From: Amphimedon queenslandica
Lineage: Eukaryota; Porifera; Demospongiae; Haplosclerida; Niphatidae
NCBI RefSeq assembly: GCF_000090795.2
Contig: NW_003546243.1
Location: 5,872 to 33,409, forward strand
Length of the DNA stretch: 27,538 nucleotides
Direction: 5' to 3'
Shown: piece by piece, positions 19,759 to 27,538 of the stretch
How positions within the stretch are numbered: position 1 is the first letter of the stretch
How the letters are laid out: each line of letters begins with the position of its first letter
Position numbers and translations under genes: made by a program
The notes under the pieces: generated by a model
What the model saw: only the letters and a program-made list of their open reading frames with translations
Database searches by the model: none
What the model was told of the DNA's origin: nothing

Positions 19759-21417
19759 TGAAGTGCATGCGTCATATCCTTAAAACATAAACGCCCAATC
19801 TTGTGTCTTAACAGCATTAGTTACACAATGCATTATCTTAAAAGTAGCTTAACAATACTAAGATAAATAATTAATCAAAATTTGCTGTACAGTTGGTAAA
19901 ATTTACAAGGTTCCAACTTTGACAAAAAACCGCAGCTGACCAACAATCGCAACCCTTCCACATAATAATTAATTAAGTAAGGTTCTCTGCCTGTTACTCA
20001 AGTTTCAGCCACACCAACTTAACCAAGCACACTAGCTTAAAGAATTATTCAAAATGTAGGAACTAGGAACAACAAAATTTTACTTTATTCTCAATTCAGC
20101 ATTTAATATGGTACTATTACACATACAAAAAATTAGTACATGTATATGTGTACATAATTACACGTATTGCAGCTGTGGTCAGAGACAACTTAACAAGAGG
20201 CACTATACGCTCATCTAATGTAAACCAGTGCATGTACAATTGTACATGTACATGTACGTGTAAATGTAAGTAATGTACTTTTACTTGATAATGTACTGTA
20301 CTACTATAATATAATAATAAATATAACTAGTGCTATATGTACTAAAGTACAGTAAAGGGACTCGTGCGCATGCTCAGCTCTTGTAATGCGCATGCTCATT
20401 AATTAAACAGAGGACAGTAGCAGCAGCTGGTAGCAAGGGACTCACTATCTTCATTCAAAAATAACATTAGTAACAGTAACCAAAAATGTTGGCCTCTCAA
20501 AAAAAATCTCGTTCAATAGCTTTAAAATAAAATACACACGTATGAAGGCTTTGGGTTATCTTGATGCGCGTAGAACCTAATAATTCATTGTCTCTCATAT
20601 ATAAGAGGCACATTGGACTTGAATTAAAAAACTAATAAAAAAAAACAAAAGCATGAGTGAGTGACCACGTGATACCACATGCATGTGCCTACGACAATGT
20701 GGGACGTACCCGTGGTATAATTACGCATATGTGGGGCATGAAAAAAAACCACACAGGAATTAGGCATGCATGCGTAAAATATTGCATGATAAAATGTGTG
20801 ACGCATTCAGCAATGATGTACATGTAAGTTAATTTTGTCTGGTACTGTATTGGAATATGACTATGGCAATAAAACTGCCATTTATTCTAAAGATGACCCA
20901 CCTCCCTTACCATACTCAAGGCAACTGCCTTTCTACTCTAGCCCAATACTTTAACAATTTATTATCAGTTACATTACATTAGGCAAAAAATGTTTAAGAG
21001 ACAATGTCAGAAAGTCTTTTGGCAGCTGTCATTCTTCAGAATGAATGGGCAAAGATAAATGTTAATGGGAAAAATGAAAGGGAGTGATCAACCCTCATAT
21101 AATGTAAATCATGTAAAGAGGAATTCTTTTATACATGTACATGTAGGCATCATATAGAAGCAAACGAGAACATGGAGAAGAGCCCTGATGCTGGGGTTAC
21201 AGCTTAAAGGGAACTACAGGTATAACTATAAAAGGGAAACACTATGGAGTATGGATTATAAGAGTGTGACAGTAATACTACATGTAATAACACGTACATA
21301 TACACACATCTGGTTGTTTCAAGTACATTTATAGTAATATAGTACTGTACAGCCGACGGCCCTCAAATGACAGCACTAAACATGAAGAAGTGTCACGCGT
21401 GCACACTTAAGGCTAAG
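19759..21417. other. Gene-poor stretch with simple-sequence tracts
   Basis: No gene recognised. It contains tacatgtaca-type palindromic tracts (near 20140, 20230-20280 and 21133), a repeated gcgcatgctca (near 20347 and 20388) and a poly-A tract near 20636. If the missing last exon of the GPN3 gene is close by, it would lie here or in 21418-21875, but I could not find one. Confidence 0.45.
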
Positions 21418-21700
21418 ACTCTGCAAAGTGTAGTAGCAAAAAATTCAATCCGATCAAAATTAGCACTCAGATTATGTTAAATCAAGTATCTTAAATGCAT
21501 ACTACATGTATGCGTTAAGTCTTGTAACTTCGTCTTATTCTTAGAAAAATCATCAAAAATTAAAAAAATAGAAAAATCAGCCATTATAAAAAAGTTCAAA
21601 TCACATTATACATTCTACTTAAACCAAGATTCTTCAGTTGTAGCAATAAAAAATTGTTTGGAACAAAATTTTCACTCAAATTATGCTACGCCTATGCCAA
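21418..21700. repeat. Diverged dispersed repeat related to the 176-bp array
   Basis: Two segments (atccgatcaaaattagcact near 21450 and aaaattttcactcaaattat near 21665) resemble the reverse complement of the array core. Heavily decayed; the assignment rests on short similarities. Confidence 0.4.
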
Positions 21701-21875
21701 AGGAAAATGCTTGTAAACATAATGAACAATCAAACACGTGGTCAATGAGCATGCACATGTGAAAAGCATTCGTATTTCGACAAACGGAGTTAAGCGGACA
21801 TTTTATGCGTCCAATTGTTAAGTTGTATTCTCACCACAGCTGTACATGTACATGGTCAATGTGTGACTAACTAAC

Positions 21876-24800
21876 CAAGCTACATATTGCTTTATTGAGC
21901 TTCTTGAACTTCCCATGTGTAGCCTGAGATAATTCCTGTAACAAGTCTGAAGTTTGAGGATCCAAATACCTACAACAAAATGCCAATTATAACTATAATG
22001 ACAAGTAGTGGAAAACTGGCAATAAAGGTCAAACACATTAATAAAGTTTTTTGCTACATTGTACTTCTAACTGTCATTCACAAGTTCAAAGGAGACAAAG
22101 GCAAGTTACATGTAGGCATAACTGAAGCTTTTAATCTACCAAACAAGTCATTGGCGTGACTTGTCTTTCCAAGGATATGATTGTGTAGTAACATACAATG
22201 TACATGCATTACAAGTTAAAGGAATTAATTTGATATGAATTAAGGCATGATAATTAACTGGATGACTCCTTCATTGTGCTGTGGAGTTTCTTTTAATCCA
22301 TTCATACAAAAGTGAACATCAGAATTTAAGCTCAGGTTATTCATTCCAGTGAGATCACTTCATCACATAAATTTTTAGTTTTTCACATCACACAAAATTA
22401 ATAATTGAAAGAATTGGAACTTGAACTTCAATGTCAAATAATTATGCAAGTTTAAATGGCTAAATTATCCTCTTTTAACATGTTCGGGGGACACTAAAAA
22501 CCCAACCAGAACCCTGTTCCTTCCTACCCTAGGCATTGTGCTATCATTAACATAAGTACAGGGTATCTATTGATCTATTTCAATCAAATAATGGCATTAA
22601 CAAGTAATTAGGTTAAGGCCCCTATACACCAGGCAATGCTATTGGAAGCAATCTGTGGTTACTTCAATCTTCAGGCAACACTGGTGCCTAGAATAGAAAG
22701 CTGTTCTATGCTAGGCAACACACTGCTTACAACATCAAAGTAACCACAGACTGCAAGCAATAGAATTGTCTGGTATATAATGTCCTTTACATTTCCCCAT
22801 ACAATTTCTGTGGATTGCAAAAACCATGAAAAGCATTTCATTCCTTAGCATATATACCTCTCCAAGTCTTCCCTTGACTGCAAAGTGAGTAAATCAATCT
22901 TTGACAGAACGTTAATTTGCGGCAGTTTCAATGTCACCATCGAGGAAAGTGTGGTCATTACACCGGATATGAACTTTGTTGTTGATGTCAGGAAAGCTGA
23001 GTCTAACAAGAATACACCACACAGTCTGAAACCCCATTTATCCAACTGCTCCACTATCTGTGACATAACAGGGACATGTGTATACAGCTCAATTTGGCCT
23101 ACATGGCAAAAAAGAAAAGGTTTACAAAGACATAATTACACAAAATATATGTGTAGAAGGACACAAAATGTGCATGCATAAAGAACTTATTCAGTGGCGT
23201 AGCCAGGATTTTTGAAAAGGGGGTGGGACAAACTATGTGGTGCGTGAAGCGTGCCGTGAAATTTTGCGAAACCACGCCCTTTTGGGGCATGACCACACCT
23301 ATTTTTCAACATGGTGGACTTCTTGACCAATCATAGGCAACGTTGAATACCTTTTCAGCCTTATAATGGCATCATAGAAAGACTGCTTTGGCCTTTTCCT
23401 TTCATATGTAAGTTGTAGAACAGCTTTTCCTTCCAAAAGCAGCTTATTATTTGATTATTTTTAAATTTTGAGTTGTAAAAAGGGGGCAATTGCCCCCTTG
23501 CCCCCCCCCTGGCTACACCCCTGAACTTATTGATATAATCATAATGTGATGTGCAGGTTAAATAAACAAATGTGAATGCCATAAAATAAGTACTGATATG
23601 GAAAAGTGATAGAAGTACTAAGTTTACCTGGACAATCAAAAAGAAAGTAGTCGTCTTCCCCATCCTCTAGCTGCTCTTCAAGCCACGAGAGATTTTGAAC
23701 AAGATACCTAAATTAAAATATCCACTAGAGCCTGATGTACATGTACATGTACATGTTAAATAAAAGCTACATACATGCACGTAACAAGTTATTATTATTA
23801 TTATTATTATTATTTATTTATTTATTAGTACTATTTTATTATTATTATTATTATTATTACTATTATTATCATTTACTAATATTAATGACTTAGTTTCAAT
23901 AATACTATTACAGTACATGTACTACATTAAACTAACAATCAAATACACAAAACCAGTAAAGCTTACTCCATACAAAAGATCAGTCCGCCATTAGGTCCTA
24001 GCTTTAAACTATCATCACTCATTACATCATCAACTTGTATCAGCTCACGAATGTCTACAAAGGGACAGAGCAAAAAAGTATAATACAAAATCATTGCATC
24101 AATTAATAGGAAAGCCCATCAAATTAATACTATCTAGTACTAATTATGATTTAACCTTTAGTTTAGGCACTTCAATCATGGCATTTCAATTACGATAATA
24201 GTAAATTGCACTTTCTATAAGGCTGTTATCCTATGTTCAGAAAATATAATAAAAATGGAGATGCTTTCAGATCAAAAGCTAACACCAATTTTGCTAATAC
24301 ATTTACAAGTATATGTAGAAAACTTCCAATTATCAAAATCATGGCTGCTCACCTACAGTGACTGGATAATTGAAAGCTTCTGCTGCTGGATCCAAATTAA
24401 CAACATGAACAGTTCTCTTAACGTCAGCACAATGAGCAACAACATTAGAACAATATGTTGACTAGAAAATGACACAATCCAATAATATCAAGTTGCTCCA
24501 AAATAATTATAGTAAAGGTACATGTTTTCAAAAATGGTTAGGAGAGAATCTTCCATTTTAATAACTTTCTAATACATGCACATGCATATTAGTAATTTAA
24601 TATGTATCAAAAAATTGAGGTGATTCCAATCAGAAATCATGCTGAATATGGTCTTGGCCAAATTTTGCCAAAAAAGACACCAATTATATATACATATAAT
24701 ATTCTGATACGTCATATATGTACTTAAGTTGTGTAGCAAGTTTGAGCTGATTTCAATCAAATTTGGATTTTTATGAATTTTAAAAGTTACTCAAAAATCG

Positions 24801-25585
24801 AGCAGAAGTCCCTGTACTATAGTACAGGATTCGTCATAAAAATGACAAGGAGAGAATTCTGCATTTTGAAACTGAATTTTTTTATAATTTTTAAAAAGTT
24901 GCTCCAAAAGCCATGTACATTTACTATTGTGGCTTGTCAGTTCATGAAGCAAGCTCACTTAACATAACAAAGGCCTTGTAATCAAAGAAACCTTACAATC
25001 AGAAGATAGGCAGCAAAACCACCACTTTGCCACTTCTTGCTAACAGTTACCATATAGCCAGTAGCTTTCGAGGGGTTAAACTTTCGCAAATCAGCCCAAA
25101 TTTGTGGATTTAATTTTTGCAAATCAAAAGCATCCCGTCATCTTATACTGTATTACATTTACCTAGATTTACGCAGATTTTAATTTCACATATCTGACAA
25201 AACTGTGAAAACAGCAAAAGTTATTAAGACTGAAAGTTTTCAGCTATACGGTATTAAATGCAATGGGACACGGGTGGCTATGGTAAGCAAAGTTTTAAAC
25301 ATTAGAATTTAGACTCACCAACCTATAAATACTGAGTGGGTCTAAAAGCTCATAGTTCTAAGTTTTGGATCAGTTTGCAATACTCAAACCCCAACTACCA
25401 AACCCCATTTACTGGTAAATAAATGTATTTTCCAGGATAGGTCCTGAATACTAATGATTGACAAGTACTGTGAGGTACGTGTAGGGGACAGTAAACAGTA
25501 CTAAATTTTTTTATCTCCAACTGAAATGAGAGAGTCTTACCTTCCCGCAACCAGCAGGACCCATCACTACCTGGCCATATCTCAT
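21876..25585 (-). CDS. GPN3: GPN3-type GPN-loop GTPase, six exons, C-terminus not found
   Basis: GPN-loop GTPases act with GPN1 in assembly and nuclear import of RNA polymerase II (family knowledge). Exons, in order: 25585-25541, 24461-24353, 24054-23967, 23707-23628, 23098-22858, 21969-21876; all introns are GT-AG and the frames join exactly, giving 219 residues. Visible motifs: P-loop GPAGCGKST (9-17), NLDPAAE in exon 2, the family-defining Gly-Pro-Asn at 71-73 in LGPNGG, FDCPGQ at 104-109 (G3), and SKID at 173-176 (G4). The start is the first in-frame ATG after an in-frame stop (25622-25624). Human GPN3 is about 284 residues, so about 65 C-terminal residues are missing: after ...KAICSL (21876) the frame reaches TAG two codons later unless a GTTAGT donor is used. 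Intron 1 falls inside the P-loop, between Lys and Ser. Confidence 0.9.
22623..22780. mobile_element. Foldback inverted-repeat element in GPN3 intron 5
   Basis: The left arm (tatacaccaggcaatgctat, then tctgtggttactt) and the right arm (aagtaaccacagactgca, ending gtctggtatata) are inverted copies with scattered mismatches over about 42 bases. The centre contains a second inverted pair (tgcctagaatagaaagc / gctgttctatgctaggca). It lies in the intron between exons 5 and 6. No coding capacity. Confidence 0.75.
23192..23523. mobile_element. hAT-type MITE with perfect 8-bp target duplication
   Basis: The left end is cagtggcgtagccaggattt and the right end is ctggctacacccctg, its inverted counterpart. 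Both sides are flanked by the identical 8 bases aacttatt (23184-23191 and 23524-23531). The cagtggcgtagccagg terminus and the 8-bp duplication are hallmarks of animal hAT elements. The 332-bp body has G-rich and C-rich stretches near the ends and no transposase. Located in GPN3 intron 4. Confidence 0.95.
23735..23880. repeat. tacatg tract and ATT/ATTT microsatellites
   Basis: Repeats of tacatg (near 23738-23755) followed by long runs of att and attt units (about 23790-23868), with a short non-repeat break. Located in GPN3 intron 3. Confidence 0.9.
24590..24920. repeat. Dispersed repeat related to the 176-bp array, in GPN3 intron 1
   Basis: Contains gaggtgattccaatcaga (near 24617), then ctgatacgtcatatatgtac, ttaagttgtgtagcaagttt and gagctgatttcaatcaaatt, which follow the order of the array unit (tgatacatattgatgt, tgctgtgtagaaagtttgag, ctgatt). 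Roughly two decayed units, in the same orientation as the array. Confidence 0.6.
25050..25251. mobile_element. 202-bp TA-flanked MITE in GPN3 intron 1
   Basis: The left end is TA then ccatatagccag; the right end is cagctatacgg then TA. The ends pair over about 11 bases with one or two mismatches, and a second pair (gctttcgag / tgaaagttttcag) follows loosely. The terminus resembles that of the element inside the receptor gene at 9396, suggesting related helpers. No coding sequence. Confidence 0.65.
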
Positions 25586-25846
25586 CTTTACTCGAGTCTT
25601 TACTGTACCAGCATACGGCCATTAAAGTACACGTGGATCAGCATGGGGCACGTGAGTCGTGTATGAGGATTATTAGCCCCTCCCAATATGGGTGGGGTTG
25701 GTATTTCTCAAGCTTTAACGATTGCAAGCAAGCCCGAGGAGTTCAGTTTTCCTCGGAATTCTCGATGCCAGAGTGTCTTGGGTTCCTATCTATGGTTTTA
25801 GCTGATGTTTCGTTGTTCTGTTAGTGTCTTGCACTCGTCATTTCAG
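25586..25846. promoter_or_regulatory. Shared divergent promoter region, two CACGTG boxes
   Basis: The stretch separates the GPN3 start (25585, minus strand) from a putative 5' non-coding exon of the plus-strand RING gene. Two CACGTG E-boxes lie at 25630-25635 and 25649-25654, 19 bases apart. A strong donor (cattTCAG then gtgagg) at 25847 would end the plus-strand leader exon, joining the acceptor at 26954. An out-of-frame upstream ATG for GPN3 lies at 25622. Bidirectional use is inferred from geometry. Confidence 0.45.
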
Positions 25847-26954
25847 GTGAGGCTGCTAGCTAGCTTAGCTCACTGACACAGAGTTTTGTTTCTGGTTTTG
25901 GGGCTGTCTAGTTTTTGGGTGTGATCCTTACAACCATCATTTTTTTGCATGAGTATTAGTCTACAACTCTACATGAGTATTAGATGGTATTATGTTCTGG
26001 GAATAACAACAGGATGGCAATGCTAGCTGGGAATGTATTTTATTCTTACACATGAAAATCCCTATACATAACCTGCGCGTTACCTCTCGCCTCGAGATCA
26101 AAGGCCTAAAGCCACAGTCAGGTAGAGCTACCTAACTAAAGCCACTCCCCTGGTTGGCAGAATGCAGTACAAACGAATGAAAGAAAAGCATGAAAAAGCC
26201 AATGAGCAGTTCTTATATCTATGCTTCAAGTTAGAGCTGCTACTTCTGCTATAGACACCAATGAATCAGTGAGGAACCTCTTTACTGCTATAAACGACTT
26301 CTTTTTTCTTAATTTTGGAAATTTTCCTCCCATCTCCATTCCTTTGATGTAGCTTTCTGCCAACCAACGGAAATGGTACTTGTGTGGGTGAAGATTTCTA
26401 CACCTACATTTAATCATGATAATGGTATTCATACTTTACTTTGAAGGAAGTATGAACTGCGCAGGCTATGTATAATACATAACTGTATTATATGTATTAT
26501 GATGTGAACTGTATTATGTATATGTATTATTATGATACATAACTGTATTATGATGTGAACTGCAGTTAATACAAATATCAGTCATTCCTGGGGAGTATAT
26601 TTACTACTTTCTAATGAATATCATTGCTATCTTCATGATAAAGCCAGATTCATAGTTTCCCTTTACCTGCCCACACAATTCCGGTTCATTACTATAGGTT
26701 ATTTCAATTAATATACTGCATCATTGCACACCTGCACAGGACTGCCACTAATAGGAACTATAAATGTTATTGTAGTGGGTCACCCATGATATTAATTACA
26801 TGTACTAATGGCAAGGAGGCCTCAAGATCAAGGGCAGCAACACTGCCTTGCCATTTCTCTAAGAATTGCATGCTGCTAGAGGATGATCATGATGCTGTAC
26901 TTGAAATTGTTTAGATTAAACCTATGTACTCATTTTATTCTATTATTTTTGTAG
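25847..26954 (+). other. Probable first intron of the RING/TRAF-type gene
   Basis: Bounded by a consensus donor (CAG|gtgagg) and a consensus acceptor (pyrimidine-rich tattctattatttttgtag) immediately before the ATG of the RING gene. No coding homology was found inside. It contains an imperfect tandem duplication near 26465-26565. The pairing of these two splice sites is a prediction. Confidence 0.4.
26465..26565. repeat. Imperfect tandem repeat of acataactgtattat
   Basis: Segments of the type tacataactgtattat and atgatgtgaactg recur two to three times, separated by gtatatgtattatta-type sequence. Simple AT-rich local duplication. Confidence 0.75.
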
Positions 26955-26955
26955 A

Positions 26956-27538
26956 ATGGAAGAAGATCATGAAATTGAGTTTATTGAGCAACCTCCTTAT
27001 GACTGCAACTGTCCAATATGTCTTGAAACTTTTCGAGATGAGGTTTGTCAGACAACATGCTGTGGCAATCACATTTGCTTTGAATGTGCCGACCGATTGA
27101 AAAATACGGATACTACGTGCCCAATCTGCCGTAATGATAATTTCAATGCTATAGAAGATAAATTCTTCACTCGTATGTACCTTAGTTTAAAAGTACGTTG
27201 CTTTTTTTCAAAGACTGGTTGCCTGTGGACTGGTGAACTCCGTCAGCTACAGGAACATGTCAAAAAGAGTTGCCCAAAAAAATTGGAGACATGTGATCAA
27301 CTTAGTAAGCACGTACCAGTTACAAATGAAAGAGCCATTACATTTTCTAATCCATCAATAGAAGCTCGCTTTAAAAAAGAGTGCTCCTTAAATGATAAAC
27401 CATCTAAAGGGATAACAGCAGTTGCCATGAATGAAACAAGCGTAGTTCCTCTGTCATTTAAAATGACAGATTACTCACGGCACTTTGAGACTGGAAAGCC
27501 TTGGTTTAGCCCTCCATTTCATACACACAAGGAAGGCT
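26956..27538 (+). CDS. RING finger, TRAF-type zinc finger and MATH-domain protein, 5' part
   Basis: Likely E3 ubiquitin ligase or signalling adaptor of the TRAF-like type. 194 codons are visible and the frame is still open at the window end. The RING is formed by C19, C22, C36 (or C35), H39, C41, C44, C55 and C58 (CPICLETF, CCGNHICFEC, CPICRN); the single residue between H39 and C41 is a tight spacing. A TRAF-type zinc finger half follows (C82-x6-C89-x11-H101-x4-C106), then a low-homology linker (about 108-164), and from about residue 165 a segment (PLSFKMTDYSRHF, then GKPWFSPPF) matching the start of a MATH/TRAF-C domain. The ATG is the second base after a consensus splice acceptor, so the upstream exon is untranslated. 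No coiled coil is seen between zinc finger and MATH, unlike typical TRAFs. Its divergent neighbour is GPN3. Confidence 0.88.
   Translation, partial: MEEDHEIEFIEQPPYDCNCPICLETFRDEVCQTTCCGNHICFECADRLKNTDTTCPICRNDNFNAIEDKFFTRMYLSLKVRCFFSKTGCLWTGELRQLQEHVKKSCPKKLETCDQLSKHVPVTNERAITFSNPSIEARFKKECSLNDKPSKGITAVAMNETSVVPLSFKMTDYSRHFETGKPWFSPPFHTHKEG

Noticed and set aside
21541..21600. Candidate last GPN3 exon (minus-strand text giving DDFS)
   Set aside because: The similarity to the expected IDDYSMV is four residues only, the following residues do not match GPN3, and the segment belongs to a decayed dispersed repeat.
22885..23181. Plus-strand frame of 98 codons
   Set aside because: It is antisense to GPN3 exon 5, whose minus-strand translation matches the GPN family and joins correctly to its neighbours.

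Overview
The window looks like AT-rich genomic DNA from an early-branching animal, most probably a demosponge such as Amphimedon. This is inferred from three things: single-exon, lineage-specific rhodopsin-like receptors in tandem; short-intron conserved genes; and a RING/TRAF-type gene of a kind known to be expanded in sponges. There is no bacterial gene organisation, and I found no tRNA or rRNA gene.

Layout. Positions 1-19300 hold a tandem array of class A (rhodopsin-like) GPCR genes, all on the minus strand and each without introns in the coding part. Four copies are intact (1656-2711, 5424-6434, 12904-13905, 18172-19152). Four are broken: 7908-8275 is a 3' fragment; about 9001-10588 is split by a 609-bp transposon; about 11440-12471 has in-frame stops; about 15140-16144 has frameshifts. 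A ninth copy survives only as a scrap of N-terminal coding sequence (about 225-270) and its upstream region (about 1374-1540), separated by a 1.1-kb inverted-repeat element. The copies share a 5' flanking module of about 150 bp and some share 3' flanks and intergenic DNA, so whole gene-plus-spacer blocks were duplicated. An eight-unit, about 176-bp tandem repeat (3960-5263) sits just downstream of the second intact gene.

Positions 19300-21870 are gene-poor, with a 126-bp hairpin element. Positions 21876-25585 (minus strand) carry six exons of a GPN3-type GTPase gene (GPN-loop family, linked to RNA polymerase II assembly); its last exon or exons were not found. Its introns hold a hAT-type MITE with a perfect 8-bp target duplication, a foldback element and a TA-flanked MITE. 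Divergent to GPN3, across a short shared promoter region with two CACGTG boxes, a plus-strand gene begins: its RING, TRAF-type zinc finger and the start of a MATH/TRAF domain are seen before the window ends at 27538.

The most notable signals are the birth-and-death structure of the receptor array with a conserved upstream element, the replacement of the class A residue Asp2.50 by Asn, His or Ser in all intact receptors, the variety of small inverted-repeat transposons (one of them inside a receptor gene), and the satellite-like array. I did not see a defence-like or other clearly new multi-gene system.
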